Shown one piece after another: positions 11,631 through 26,158 of a DNA stretch of 64,000 nt (position 1 is its first letter; every line of letters begins with the position of its first letter). Below the pieces are notes generated by a model that was given only the letters and a program-made list of their open reading frames with translations, had not been told where the DNA came from and searched no databases. Origin of the DNA: an uncultured Pelagibacteraceae bacterium (GTDB taxonomy: Bacteria; Pseudomonadota; Alphaproteobacteria; Pelagibacterales; Pelagibacteraceae); contig CACJFA010000003.1 in assembly GCA_902592545.1 (NCBI GenBank), forward strand, positions 1-64,000. Reading direction: 5' to 3'. Both the position numbers and the translations under genes were made by a program.

Positions 11631-13166
11631 ATGGAAATAAATCCTTCAGAAGTTACAAAAATATTAAAAGAACAAATTAAAAATTTTGGTGATAAAGCGG
11701 AAGTCACAGAAGTAGGTCAAGTTTTATCAGTTGGAGACGGTATTGCTAGGATTTATGGTTTGGATAATGTTCAAGCTGGTGAAATGGTAGAGTTTGCAGA
11801 TGGTTCAAAAGGTATGGCTCTTAACTTAGAAAGTGAAAACGTTGGTGTTGTAATTTTTGGTGATGACAGAAATGTTAAAGAAGGTGACGTAGTAAAAAGA
11901 ACGGGTAATATTGTTGATACTCCAGTTGGAAAAGAATTATTAGGAAGAGTAGTGGATGGTTTAGGAAATCCTATTGATGGAAAAGGACCATTAGATAAAG
12001 GAATTAAAAAAAGCAGGGTTGAAGTTAAAGCACCTGGTATTATTCCGCGACAATCAGTAAGTGAACCAATGCAAACTGGTCTTAAATCAATTGACAGTCT
12101 AGTTCCGATTGGAAGAGGACAAAGGGAATTAATTATCGGTGATAGACAAACTGGTAAAACAGCAGTTGCAGTAGATGCAATTATTAATCAAAAAAAAATC
12201 AATGAATCTGGTGATGAAAAACAAAAACTGTATTGTATATACGTTGCAGTTGGGCAAAAAAGATCAACAGTAAGACAAATTCAAAAAACATTAGAAGAAG
12301 CTGGAGCTATGGAGTACACAACAATCGTTGCTGCTACTGCATCTGACTCTGCTCCTTTACAATTCTTAGCACCATACACAGGTTGTGCTATGGGAGAGTA
12401 TTTTAGAGATAATGGAATGCATGCGTTAATAATTTATGATGATTTGTCTAAACAAGCAGTTGCTTATAGACAAATGTCATTGCTATTAAGAAGACCTCCA
12501 GGACGTGAGGCTTATCCTGGAGATGTATTTTATCTTCATAGTAGATTACTTGAAAGAGCAGCTAAATTAAGTGACGAACATGGAGGTGGATCACTTACTG
12601 CACTGCCAATTATTGAAACACAAGGTGGAGACGTATCCGCGTTTATTCCAACTAACGTTATTTCAATTACAGACGGACAAATTTTCCTTGAAACAGAACT
12701 ATTTAACCAAGGTATAAGACCTGCAATTAACGTAGGTTTATCAGTATCTAGGGTTGGTTCATCAGCTCAAACAAAAGCGATGAAAAAAGTTTCTGGTTCA
12801 ATGAAACTAGAGTTAGCACAATACAGAGAAATGGCAGCTTTTGCTCAATTCGGATCTGATTTAGATGCATCTACCCAGCAACTTTTGAATAGAGGTTCTA
12901 AGTTAACTGAACTTTTAAAACAAAAACAATATTCACCTATGACTGTTGCAGAACAAGTTATTTCAGTATTTTGTGGAGTAAAAGGTTATCTAGATGACAT
13001 TGATTTAAAAGACGTTGCTGAATTTGAGAGCAAGATTATTGAAAAATGTAAATCAGATAAGCCTGAAATTATCGAGTCAATTTTAAGTTCAGGAAAACTT
13101 GAGGAAGATAAAGAAAAATTACTTGTTGAGGTAATCACTCAATTAAAAGGAAATTTTAAATCTTAA
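11631..13166 (+). CDS. atpA: F0F1 ATP synthase alpha subunit
   Basis: [10 protein letters not shown]-loop; [28 protein letters not shown]. Confidence 0.99.
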   Translation: MEINPSEVTKILKEQIKNFGDKAEVTEVGQVLSVGDGIARIYGLDNVQAGEMVEFADGSKGMALNLESENVGVVIFGDDRNVKEGDVVKRTGNIVDTPVGKELLGRVVDGLGNPIDGKGPLDKGIKKSRVEVKAPGIIPRQSVSEPMQTGLKSIDSLVPIGRGQRELIIGDRQTGKTAVAVDAIINQKKINESGDEKQKLYCIYVAVGQKRSTVRQIQKTLEEAGAMEYTTIVAATASDSAPLQFLAPYTGCAMGEYFRDNGMHALIIYDDLSKQAVAYRQMSLLLRRPPGREAYPGDVFYLHSRLLERAAKLSDEHGGGSLTALPIIETQGGDVSAFIPTNVISITDGQIFLETELFNQGIRPAINVGLSVSRVGSSAQTKAMKKVSGSMKLELAQYREMAAFAQFGSDLDASTQQLLNRGSKLTELLKQKQYSPMTVAEQVISVFCGVKGYLDDIDLKDVAEFESKIIEKCKSDKPEIIESILSSGKLEEDKEKLLVEVITQLKGNFKS

Positions 13167-13172
13167 TAATTT

Positions 13173-15465
<2,293 letters not shown>

Positions 15466-15466
<1 letters not shown>

Positions 15467-15858
15467 TGAGCGAAGAGTTTAAAGTTGAAATAGTAAATCC
15501 TGAAAAATCTTTTTTAGTAAAAGATGATGTTTCAGAAGTTGTGGTCCCAGCTTTTGAAGGAGAGATGGGAATATTGAAGGATCATATTTCAATTATTTCC
15601 TTTTTGAAGCCTGGGATAATTAAGATTTTATCAAAATCAGGTGATGAAAATTACTATGTTGAAGATGGTATTGTTGAGTTCAAAAATAACAATCTATCTA
15701 TTTTAACAAGTACAATTTTTAATCTTGCTGATATGGATAAATCAAAGCAACAAGATTTACTTAAACAGGCAGAAGAAGAGGCTAATAAAACTGATATAAA
15801 TGATCAATCTAAGTATTTAGCAGATCAAAAAGTTGAAGTTTTAAAAACTCTAAATTAA
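15466..15858 (+). CDS. atpC: F0F1 ATP synthase epsilon subunit
   Basis: VEIVNPEKSFLVKDDVSEVVVPAFEGEMGILKDH; follows atpD. Confidence 0.95.
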
Positions 15859-16323
15859 TTTTTTTACTTTTTCTTTAAGCTCTTTGTAAATATGATGTTT
15901 AAAATCAACCACAACATCAGTAATTAAATCTAAGTCAATCCACTTCCAATCTAAAAATTCTGGATTAGATGTATTAATATTTATCTCATTATCATTTCCA
16001 ATAAATCGCATTAAAAACCATTTTTGTTTCTGACCTTTGTACTTACCTTTCCAAATAATACCTAGTAATCTATCAGGTAAATCATAGGTTAATGTGCCAT
16101 CTAATTCTTTTATAAGTTCTACGCTTTTTATACTTGTTTCTTCCTCTAGTTCTCTAAATGCAGCTTTTAAATTATCCTCTCCCTCATCAACACCACCCTG
16201 AGGCATTTGCCAAAAATTTTTAGGATTATCTATTCTTTTTGCTACGAATACTTTATTTTGTTTATTCAATAACACAATTCCGACCCCACTTCTCAGTGGT
16301 AAATCTTTAAAATTTTTTTTCAT
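15850..16323 (-). CDS. rppH: RNA pyrophosphohydrolase (Nudix)
   Basis: RSGVGIVLLNKQNKVFVAKR; QMPQGGVDEGEDNLKAAFRELEEETSI Nudix box. Confidence 0.92.
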   Translation of the reverse strand: MKKNFKDLPLRSGVGIVLLNKQNKVFVAKRIDNPKNFWQMPQGGVDEGEDNLKAAFRELEEETSIKSVELIKELDGTLTYDLPDRLLGIIWKGKYKGQKQKWFLMRFIGNDNEININTSNPEFLDWKWIDLDLITDVVVDFKHHIYKELKEKVKKLI

Positions 16324-16324
16324 A

Positions 16325-17464
16325 TTATCCGTTAAGTAATTTAATAGCGTAGTTTAATTGATTATCAGTATCAGTTTTTATTCTAAAATCATCACCTTCT
16401 TCATTTACTTCAATATCTGGTCTAACACCTACTTCAGAAATTGATTTTCCAGAAGGAAGATAATATTTTGCGACAGTTAATCTGATAGCTCCACGATTTT
16501 TTAAAGGAATAATTGATTGGACAGAACCTTTACCAAAGCTATTTTCGCCAACGATGATTGCTCTTTTATGATCCTTTAAAGCTCCAGCAACAATTTCAGA
16601 TGCAGATGCTGAACCATAGTTAATTAAAACCAATAGTGTTTTTCCGTCAGTAATATCTCCTTTTTTTGCAAACCATTTTCTATTTTCAGATTTTTTTCTG
16701 CTTTTTGTTGAAACTATCTCTCCATTTTCTAGAAAAAAATCTGAGATTTTTATTGCTTGAGATAAAAGACCTCCAGGATTATTTCTTAAATCTAAAATAA
16801 ATGAATTTAAGTTTTTATTTTTTTTAAGTTTTTTAATTTGTTTTTCTATTTGATCACTGCTGTTATCATTAAATGAAGTAAGCCTGAGGTATCCTATACT
16901 TTCATCTATAATTTCAGATTTAACAGATTGAACCTGAATAACTTCTCTTATGATATTAAATGTTAACGCCTTTTTTTCACCTCTTCGTCTTACTGTTAAC
17001 TCTATTCCAGAACCCACAGGTCCTCTCATTAAATCAACAGCTTCACTTAATGATTTTCCTTGAACCTGAACATCATTTATTTTTACTATGTAATCACCCG
17101 CTTTTAGTCCAGCTCTGGATGCAGGTGTATCATCTATTGGTGAAATTACTTTTACCACACCAGCCTCCATGCTTACTTCAATTCCTAGTCCACCAAACTC
17201 ACCACTGGTTTCTGTTTGCATTTCATCAAAAATTTTAGGGGACATGTAGGATGAATAAGGATCTAAGGATTGTAAAAGTCCATTGATAGCAGAGTCCATA
17301 CTTTCAGATTGATTGAACTCATCAACATATTCTTTATTAATTTTTTCTAGAACCTCACCGAAAAGATCAATTTTTTTGTAAATATCAATTTCAGCTGAAA
17401 TAACTGTTTTATTTAAGTAAAAAATGGAAAAAAAAATTAATAATAAAAATTTAATTTTTTTCAT
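16325..17464 (-). CDS. ctpA: carboxyl-terminal processing protease (S41, PDZ), secreted
   Basis: Signal peptide MKKIKFLLLIFFSIFYLNKTVISA (start trimmed from 17500); PDZ; GSASASEIVAGAL and GENSFGKGSVQ catalytic motifs. Confidence 0.93.
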   Translation of the reverse strand: MKKIKFLLLIFFSIFYLNKTVISAEIDIYKKIDLFGEVLEKINKEYVDEFNQSESMDSAINGLLQSLDPYSSYMSPKIFDEMQTETSGEFGGLGIEVSMEAGVVKVISPIDDTPASRAGLKAGDYIVKINDVQVQGKSLSEAVDLMRGPVGSGIELTVRRRGEKKALTFNIIREVIQVQSVKSEIIDESIGYLRLTSFNDNSSDQIEKQIKKLKKNKNLNSFILDLRNNPGGLLSQAIKISDFFLENGEIVSTKSRKKSENRKWFAKKGDITDGKTLLVLINYGSASASEIVAGALKDHKRAIIVGENSFGKGSVQSIIPLKNRGAIRLTVAKYYLPSGKSISEVGVRPDIEVNEEGDDFRIKTDTDNQLNYAIKLLNG

Positions 17465-17811
17465 ATCATCACTTTTTCTTTCGGAATTAGCTCTGACCAA
17501 ATTTTCTCTAATTCATAAAACTTTCTTTTTTCTGGGTGAAAAATATGAACAATTAAATCAATTCCATCAACAAGCTTCCATTCTCCGCTTTCTTTACCCT
17601 CAATTTTTGAGTCTTTTACACCGTTATTTTTAAGTTTTTCTAAAACTTGTTCCGATAAAGATTGAATATGTCTAGATGAAGTTCCACTCGCTATGATCAT
17701 GTAATCAGCCATAGAACTTTTGTCTTTAAGATCAATAGTTACAATGTCTTGAGCTTTATTGAGATCTAGTGTGTTAATTACAATTTCTTTTAAGTCTGAA
17801 ATTTTGTCCAT
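17461..17811 (-). CDS. rsfS: ribosome silencing factor (RsfS/Iojap)
   Basis: DIVTIDLKDKSSMADYMIIASGTSSRHIQSL; EWKLVDGIDLIVHIFHPEKRKFYELEKIW. Confidence 0.94.
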   Translation of the reverse strand: MDKISDLKEIVINTLDLNKAQDIVTIDLKDKSSMADYMIIASGTSSRHIQSLSEQVLEKLKNNGVKDSKIEGKESGEWKLVDGIDLIVHIFHPEKRKFYELEKIWSELIPKEKVMI

Positions 17812-17828
17812 TAATTGATTTTAGATTA

Positions 17829-18350
17829 TCAAATTTTTCTTAATTGAGAAGATGAAATGTTGACTTTATTAAACTCAATAAACTCTAGATTGGCCTTACT
17901 AAGTTGCCTAAATGTCTTTGATTTTAAAGAATTTTTTTTATACCCATGTCGGTCAAAAACTAGAATATTACATTTTTGTGAAATTAATTTAGATTTATGC
18001 CATTTATGAAAATTAATAAGGTTGTCAGCACCCATTAAAAAATAAATTTCAATGCTTTTATCTTTTTTTAAATGATTAATTAAATTTATAGTTTTATTTG
18101 ATTTAATAATTTTTTCATAAAATTTAACTTCAATAAATGAATTTGTACCAATTATTTTTTTACAAAATTTAGTTCTGTCAACAACAGATGTTTTGCTCTC
18201 TATTTTAAATGGATTTTTTTTTGTAATTGCCCAAATAACTTTTTTGAGTTTAAATCTTTTTTTTGCTTCCTTAGAAATTGCCAAATGTCCTTTATGAGCA
18301 GGATCAAACGATCCACCCAATACACCAATTTTTATTTTTGTGTTATTCAA
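17829..18350 (-). CDS. nadD: nicotinate-nucleotide adenylyltransferase
   Basis: GVLGGSFDPAHKGHLAIS; FLMGADNLINFHKW; SSSQLR C-terminal motif. Confidence 0.93.
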   Translation of the reverse strand: MNNTKIKIGVLGGSFDPAHKGHLAISKEAKKRFKLKKVIWAITKKNPFKIESKTSVVDRTKFCKKIIGTNSFIEVKFYEKIIKSNKTINLINHLKKDKSIEIYFLMGADNLINFHKWHKSKLISQKCNILVFDRHGYKKNSLKSKTFRQLSKANLEFIEFNKVNISSSQLRKI

Positions 18351-19602
18351 TTAAATTTCTTATTTTACCATTACTAGTGATTTCATATTTATATGAAATC
18401 AATTGATTTAAACCTACAGGACCTCTTGGTGGTAGTGTGTTAGTAGAAATTCCAACTTCTCCACCAAATCCAAATTCACCGCCATCAGCAAATTGAGTTG
18501 AAGTATTATGCATTGCAATTGAGCTTTTAACATTTTTTAAGAAATATTTTGCTGTTTTTTTATTTTTTGTAATGATGGAGTCAGTGTGCATAGTTCCATA
18601 TTTGTTAATATGTTTAATTGCCTCTTCAGAATTTTTTACAACTTTAACAGATACAATTGATGCTAAATATTCAGTTGACCAATCCTTTTCTTTTGCAGGA
18701 TGTATTTGACCTTTGTAATAACTCTTCAAAATCTTATCACCAATTATTTTACATCCACTATTTTCAAGTGGCTGCAAAATAGGATTGCTAAATTTTTTCA
18801 CTATATTTTTATGAATAAGAATAGTTTCAGTCGCACCACAAATACTTGTATTTCTTAATTTAGCGTTATAGACAACATCTTTAGCAATTTTTAATTCTGC
18901 ATCTTTATCTATATAAGTATGACAAAGCCCCTCTAAGTGCCCAATTATAGGTACTTTGGATAATTCTAAAACTTTTTTAACAAGATTTTTTCCACCACGA
19001 GGTATGATTACATCGATATATTTTTTCATCTTAGAAAGCATAATATCTACTAGTTTTCTTTGTTTTGAGTCGATAAATTGAATAAAGTTTTCATTAACTT
19101 TATTTTTTTTAAGTGCTTTTCTAAATAACTTAGCTAAAGCTTTATTTGAATTTATGGCCTCAGAGCCTCCTTTCAAAATCACTACATTTCCAGATTTAAA
19201 ACAAAGACTAGCAACATCTGAAGTTACATTTGGTCTACTTTCATAAATAACACCAATAACTCCAATTGGTATTGATACTCTTTTTATATTCAAACCATTT
19301 GGTCTTTTCCATTTGTCTAAAGTGTTGTCTATAGGATCCCTTAATTTAGCTATTTTTAAAATAGAATTTATAATTCCATTCAATTTATTTTCATTTAAAT
19401 GAAGTCTTTTGATTAAATTCTCTTTTAACCCTCTTTTTCTTGCGTAATTAATATCTTTTGAATTTTGATTAATAATAAATTTTTTTTCATTCTTAATTAA
19501 TTTCGCGTAATCATTTAAGACTTTATTTTTTACTTCAGTTTTAACTTTATACTCACTAGCTTTTCGAGCTTTTATTCCAATTAAATTCATATATTTAATC
19601 AT
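18343..19602 (-). CDS. proA: gamma-glutamyl phosphate reductase
   Basis: VPIGVIGVIYESRPNVTSDVASLCFKSGN; NTSICGATET; next to proB. Confidence 0.97.
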   Translation of the reverse strand: MIKYMNLIGIKARKASEYKVKTEVKNKVLNDYAKLIKNEKKFIINQNSKDINYARKRGLKENLIKRLHLNENKLNGIINSILKIAKLRDPIDNTLDKWKRPNGLNIKRVSIPIGVIGVIYESRPNVTSDVASLCFKSGNVVILKGGSEAINSNKALAKLFRKALKKNKVNENFIQFIDSKQRKLVDIMLSKMKKYIDVIIPRGGKNLVKKVLELSKVPIIGHLEGLCHTYIDKDAELKIAKDVVYNAKLRNTSICGATETILIHKNIVKKFSNPILQPLENSGCKIIGDKILKSYYKGQIHPAKEKDWSTEYLASIVSVKVVKNSEEAIKHINKYGTMHTDSIITKNKKTAKYFLKNVKSSIAMHNTSTQFADGGEFGFGGEVGISTNTLPPRGPVGLNQLISYKYEITSNGKIRNLIE

Positions 19603-21697
<2,095 letters not shown>

Positions 21698-21713
21698 TTA
21701 ATTGGTTGTACTA

Positions 21714-21968
21714 TTAATTGGGCTTTACAGAAACGAAAGTTCTATCTGATTTTGATTTTTTGAAGACAACTTTTCCCTTAACAACTGAAAATATTGAATG
21801 ATCTTTGCCCATACCAACATTTTCACCTGGAAAAATCTTAGTTCCTCTTTGTCTAACAATTATGTTTCCAGGAATTACTGTTTCACCACCATACTTTTTT
21901 ACACCAAGTCTTCTGCCGGCACTATCTCGTCCGTTTCGTGATGATCCACCTGCTTTTTTTGTTGCCAT
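21714..21968 (-). CDS. rpmA: 50S ribosomal protein L27
   Basis: [29 protein letters not shown]. Confidence 0.98.
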   Translation of the reverse strand: MATKKAGGSSRNGRDSAGRRLGVKKYGGETVIPGNIIVRQRGTKIFPGENVGMGKDHSIFSVVKGKVVFKKSKSDRTFVSVKPN

Positions 21969-21982
21969 AACTTACCTAATAA

Positions 21983-22381
21983 CTATTTGCTTACTGCTTC
22001 CTTAACTTCTTCTTTTTTTGAAGTTTTAGAAATTTTTTCAGCTTCTGATAACACTTTACCATCTTTTGAAAAAATTTTGTTAATTCTTATCATAGAATAT
22101 TCTTGTCTATGCCCATTTTTTCTTCTTGAATTTTGTCTTCTTCTTTTTTTAAAAATTAAAATAGTTCTATTTTTACTATTTTTAATTAAATTAGCTTCTA
22201 CTTTTGCACCCTCAACATTTGGAGCTCCAATTTCAATTGATTTGTCATCACCGTATGCCAAAATTTCATTAAACTCTATCTTAGTATCAGGTTTAGAATC
22301 TGGTAGTTTTTCAATCTTTAGAATTTCTCCAGATTTTACTTTATACTGTTTTCCACCTGTTTTTATTACTGCGTATGACAT
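21983..22381 (-). CDS. rplU: 50S ribosomal protein L21 with Lys/Glu-rich C-terminal extension
   Basis: MSYAVIKTGGKQYKVKSGEILKIEKL; RRRQNSRRKNGHRQEYSMIRI. Confidence 0.97.
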   Translation of the reverse strand: MSYAVIKTGGKQYKVKSGEILKIEKLPDSKPDTKIEFNEILAYGDDKSIEIGAPNVEGAKVEANLIKNSKNRTILIFKKRRRQNSRRKNGHRQEYSMIRINKIFSKDGKVLSEAEKISKTSKKEEVKEAVSK

Positions 22382-22407
22382 AGTATGATTTAATTTAAAG
22401 TTACCGC

Positions 22408-22435
22408 AATATAGTTGTAGTCAGCCTTTAGTCAA
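22408..22435 (-). promoter_or_regulatory. predicted sigma70-type promoter of rplU-rpmA-obgE
   Basis: Minus strand TTGACT - 16 nt - TATATT (-35 at 22430-22435, -10 at 22408-22413), about 27 nt before the rplU ATG. Confidence 0.6.
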
Positions 22436-22445
22436 GCCGAATTAA

Positions 22446-23165
22446 TTAGAAATTATCCTTAAAATCTCTTAATTTTGAAAAGGTTTTTACATCTTTTGCT
22501 CTTAAAAATATATTACAATCTAATTCCTCTTTTAAAGTTGAGGGTATGGTAGGAATTCCATTTTCTCTTAATTTTTCTATTTTTTCTATTTTTTTTTGTA
22601 AATCTTTGTTTTCTGAATCATATTTTTTACAAAATTTTGCATTTTTAAGAGTGTATTCATGACCACAATAAATTTTTGTCTCTTTTGGTAATAATTTAAT
22701 TTTGTTCAAAGACTCAAACATTTCTTCATAAGAGCCTTCAAATATTCTTCCACAGCCAAGTGAGAAAAGTGTATCTCCAGTAAAAACTAATTTTTCTTTA
22801 AAAAAATTAAAACAAATATGGCCTGATGTGTGCCCAGGTATATGCATAATTTTAGCTTCAAAGTTTTCAGCTTTCCATATTTGATTGTCTTCTAACAATA
22901 TGTCTATTCCAGGTATTCTTTTTGAGTCTTCTTTAAAACCCACAACAACTGACCCATATTTTTTTTTTAATTCTTGATTTCCTCCAATATGATCATAATG
23001 ATGATGAGTATTAAGAATATATTTTAATTTTATATTTTTATTTTTTAGGAAATTTATTATTGGTTCAGACTCACTGGGATCTACAACACACGCAAAATTG
23101 TTACTTTCATCTATTATTAAATAGCTATAGTTGTCTTGAAGACAGGGTATAATTTCAATACGCAT
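22446..23165 (-). CDS. gloB: hydroxyacylglutathione hydrolase (glyoxalase II)
   Basis: NTHHHYDHIGGNQ metal motif; HIPGHTSGHICF; FTGDTLFSLGCGRIFEG. Confidence 0.94.
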   Translation of the reverse strand: MRIEIIPCLQDNYSYLIIDESNNFACVVDPSESEPIINFLKNKNIKLKYILNTHHHYDHIGGNQELKKKYGSVVVGFKEDSKRIPGIDILLEDNQIWKAENFEAKIMHIPGHTSGHICFNFFKEKLVFTGDTLFSLGCGRIFEGSYEEMFESLNKIKLLPKETKIYCGHEYTLKNAKFCKKYDSENKDLQKKIEKIEKLRENGIPTIPSTLKEELDCNIFLRAKDVKTFSKLRDFKDNF

Positions 23166-23166
23166 T

Positions 23167-23763
23167 TTATTTTTCTATCAAAAATATACCTAGATCTGCA
23201 AACAAATTTTTAACTCCTAAATTGCTCTCATTTATTATTGATGAATTAAGATTATTTAAAGCGAGTGATTTAAAAATTTTAATATCTTTTGATTTTACAA
23301 AGTGAAAAAAATCTTTGATTGTACACATATGTAAATTTGGTGTGTTATACCATTCATCTGGTAATGTTTTTGTAATTGGCATTGTACCTTTAAATAATAA
23401 ATGAAATCTTACTTTCCAGTATCCAAAATTAGGAATCGTAACTATTGCTTTTTTTCCAACTCTTAAAAGTTCATCTAAAACCAATTCAGGATTAAGAAAA
23501 GCTTGAAGAGTTTGACTTAAAACAACATAATCAAATGATTTGTCTGGAAATTGTTTTAAATCTTTTTCAGCATTTCCTTCAATTACAGTTAAACCTTTTG
23601 CAATACATTCTTGCACTTTTTCTTTTGAAATCTCTAATCCTCTTATATTTATGTTTTTATTATCCTTTAAAAATTTCATCAAAGTTCCATCAGCACAACC
23701 TACATCTAAGACTTTCTTATCTTTTTCAATTAAATCTGCTATTACCTGAAATTCATTTTTCAT
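23167..23763 (-). CDS. metW: MetW-family SAM-dependent protein
   Basis: VLDVGCADGTLMKFL; SQTLQAFLNPELVLDELLRVGKKAIVTIPNFGYWKVRFHLLFKGTMPIT; downstream of metX. Confidence 0.92.
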   Translation of the reverse strand: MKNEFQVIADLIEKDKKVLDVGCADGTLMKFLKDNKNINIRGLEISKEKVQECIAKGLTVIEGNAEKDLKQFPDKSFDYVVLSQTLQAFLNPELVLDELLRVGKKAIVTIPNFGYWKVRFHLLFKGTMPITKTLPDEWYNTPNLHMCTIKDFFHFVKSKDIKIFKSLALNNLNSSIINESNLGVKNLFADLGIFLIEK

Positions 23764-23765
23764 AA

Positions 23766-24881
23766 TTAATTTTCCTCGTAAGATTTATCTAAAAAGTTTT
23801 TAAGTGCACTTAAGAAATCAGGAACGTCTAGTAAAAAGGAGTCGTGACCTTTATCTGACTCAACTTCTACAAATCCAACATCAGCTCCTATTGAGTTTAA
23901 AGCAATTACAATATCTTTGTTTTCTTGGGTTGGATAAAGCCAATCTGAAGTAAAAGAAATTATAAAAAATTTCGCGTTTGTATTTATAAATGCTTCTGAA
24001 AGATTACCATTGAATTGCTTAGCTAAATCAAAATAATCCATAGCTCTAGTAATATAAAGATAACTATTTGCATCAAATCTATCTACGAAAACTGAGCCCT
24101 GATATCTTAAATAACTTTCTATTTGAAAATCAGCATCAAATCCAAATTTAAGATCTTCTCTTTCTTGCAACTTTCTTCCAAATTTTTCCTGCAAACCTTT
24201 TTTAGATAAATAAGTAATATGAGCTGCCATTCTAGCTACTGCCAATCCTTTTCCAGGATTAGTATCGCTTGATGTATAATTTCCATCTTTCCAGTTACTA
24301 TCAGCTGTAATAGCTTGTCTACCTAGCTCGTTAAAAGCAATATTTTGAGCTGAATGACTAGATGTGGTTGCTATCGGTATCACTGTTTTGGATTTATCAG
24401 GAAAGTTGCTAATAAACTGAAGGACTTGCATACCTCCCATTGAACCACCAGTTATAGAAAACAGTTTATCAATACCAAAATGATCAAGTAAATTATATTG
24501 AGCATTCACCATATCATTAATTGTAATAACGGGAAAATTTGTTCCAAAAATTTTTTGATCAGGATCTTTATGACTTGGTCCGTAAGACCCCATGCATCCA
24601 CCAATTACGTTAGAGCAAATAACAAAATATTTATTCGTATCGATAGCTTTATCAGGACCTACTGCATAACTCCACCAACCCTCTTTGTTAGTTACAGGGT
24701 TTATTCCGGTTACAAATTGATCTCCTGTTAGAGCATGAAAAACTAATATTGCATTATCTTTTTTTGAATTAAGTGAACCGTAAGTTTCATAGGCTATTGG
24801 AAAATCTTTTATGGTCTTTCCACAGTCTAATTTTAGTGGTTTCTTTACAATTAAAGTTTTTATGTTTTTCTCAGTATTCAT
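23766..24881 (-). CDS. metX: homoserine O-acetyltransferase
   Basis: VFHALTGDQFV; GGSMGGMQVLQ nucleophile elbow; DSEKGHDSFLL-like VESDKGHDSFLLD. Confidence 0.95.
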   Translation of the reverse strand: MNTEKNIKTLIVKKPLKLDCGKTIKDFPIAYETYGSLNSKKDNAILVFHALTGDQFVTGINPVTNKEGWWSYAVGPDKAIDTNKYFVICSNVIGGCMGSYGPSHKDPDQKIFGTNFPVITINDMVNAQYNLLDHFGIDKLFSITGGSMGGMQVLQFISNFPDKSKTVIPIATTSSHSAQNIAFNELGRQAITADSNWKDGNYTSSDTNPGKGLAVARMAAHITYLSKKGLQEKFGRKLQEREDLKFGFDADFQIESYLRYQGSVFVDRFDANSYLYITRAMDYFDLAKQFNGNLSEAFINTNAKFFIISFTSDWLYPTQENKDIVIALNSIGADVGFVEVESDKGHDSFLLDVPDFLSALKNFLDKSYEEN

Positions 24882-24911
24882 AGTTTTTGACTGTTTCGAA
24901 TTGTGAGAAAA

Positions 24912-24966
24912 AAAACTATTTTAGCGGTTTTTTTTAAGCGCTCGCAATTCAGTTAAATCAGCGCAC
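24912..24966 (-). promoter_or_regulatory. SAM-II riboswitch aptamer upstream of metX
   Basis: Minus strand GCGCUGAUUUAACUGAAUUGCGAGCGCUUAAAAAAAACCGCUAAAAUAGUU: P1 GCGCU/AGCGC, conserved UGAUUUAA and AUUGC, 3' GCUAAAA, and a pseudoknot pairing AACUG (24954-24950) with UAGUU (24918-24914). Confidence 0.9.
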
Positions 24967-24970
24967 AATT

Positions 24971-24999
24971 TTTTTACTAGAACTTATTTATTATGTCAA
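24971..24999 (-). promoter_or_regulatory. predicted sigma70-type promoter for the SAM-II/metX transcript
   Basis: Minus strand TTGACA - 17 nt - TAAAAA (-35 at 24994-24999, -10 at 24971-24976), placing the TSS at the start of the aptamer. Confidence 0.6.
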
Positions 25000-25072
25000 T
25001 TTTTTAAAAAATCCTCTTATTCTCTATAAAATTTTGTAATTTTATCTATAAAGAGCACATAAATTAAAAAAA

Positions 25073-26158
25073 ATGATAACTCCAAATTTCAAAAATTTTA
25101 AAATTGAGGCTTATAAGCCTGGCAAATCAAAAGTTAAGAAACTTAAGAACGTAATTAAGCTTTCTGCAAATGAGTCTGCTTTAGGTATGAGCCCTAAAGC
25201 AAAGAAAATAATATCAAACAAAAATCTGAATTTAGATAAATATCCAGATGGAAAATCTCAAAATTTAAGAAAAGCAATATCCAAAGCCTATAAATGTAAT
25301 TCTGAGAAAATTATTTGTGGAGCTGGTTCAGATGAAGTTATTCAAATGCTTTGTCAGTTGTTTTTAAACCCAAAAGATGAGGTTGTAGTACCAGAGTACA
25401 GTTTTTTAATGTACAGAATTTACTCAAAAATTGTAGGTGCAAAAGTTGTATTTGCAAAAGAAATTAATTTTAAAGTTTCAGTCAATGAAATTTTAAAAAA
25501 AATAACAAAAAAAACTAAAATTGTGTTTATAGCTAACCCAAACAATCCTACAGGAACTTACTTAACGAAAAAAGAAGTTTTAGAATTAAGAAAAAGATTA
25601 AATCAAAAAATTTTACTAGTTATAGATGATGCCTATGCAGAATATATGAAAAACAAAGATTATTCATCTGGGTTAGATTTGTTTAAAAATAAAGACAATG
25701 TTTTCATCCTTAGAACTTTTTCAAAAATGTTTGGATTAGCTTCTCTTAGAGTAGGTTGGGGATATGGCTCAAAAAAAATAGTTGATGCACTAAATGTTAT
25801 AAAACCACCATTTAATGTAAATGGTATTGCTCAATTAGCTGCCACCGAGTCACTGAAGGATAAAGCTTTCATAAATAAATCGATTAGACATAATTTATTA
25901 TATTCTGAAAAAATTAAGAAATTTCTTGAGGCATATAATATTTTTTCAAATTCAGTTTCAGCAAATTTTTTGTTACTTAATTTTGAAAAATGCAGATATT
26001 CAGCAAAATTTCTGTATGAAAAACTTAAAAATAAGGGAATTATTTTAAGATCAACAGAAGATGGTTATCATATAAAGAATAAATTAAGGTTAACTATTGG
26101 ATCTAAAAAAGAAAACATAAAATTTATGAGTGTTATTAAGCAAGTATTGAAAAAATGA
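25073..26158 (+). CDS. hisC: histidinol-phosphate aminotransferase
   Basis: KLSANESALGMSPKA; IANPNNPTGTYL; RTFSKMFGLASLRVGWGYG. Confidence 0.93.
   Translation: MITPNFKNFKIEAYKPGKSKVKKLKNVIKLSANESALGMSPKAKKIISNKNLNLDKYPDGKSQNLRKAISKAYKCNSEKIICGAGSDEVIQMLCQLFLNPKDEVVVPEYSFLMYRIYSKIVGAKVVFAKEINFKVSVNEILKKITKKTKIVFIANPNNPTGTYLTKKEVLELRKRLNQKILLVIDDAYAEYMKNKDYSSGLDLFKNKDNVFILRTFSKMFGLASLRVGWGYGSKKIVDALNVIKPPFNVNGIAQLAATESLKDKAFINKSIRHNLLYSEKIKKFLEAYNIFSNSVSANFLLLNFEKCRYSAKFLYEKLKNKGIILRSTEDGYHIKNKLRLTIGSKKENIKFMSVIKQVLKK

Noticed and set aside
16960-17633. Plus-strand ORFs 16960-17238 and 17424-17633 antisense to ctpA/rsfS
   Set aside because: Leu/Pro/His-rich translations typical of reverse frames; opposite genes are conserved families
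21805-22388. Plus-strand ORFs opposite rpmA and rplU
   Set aside because: Exactly antisense to ribosomal protein genes; no ribosome-binding site or domain
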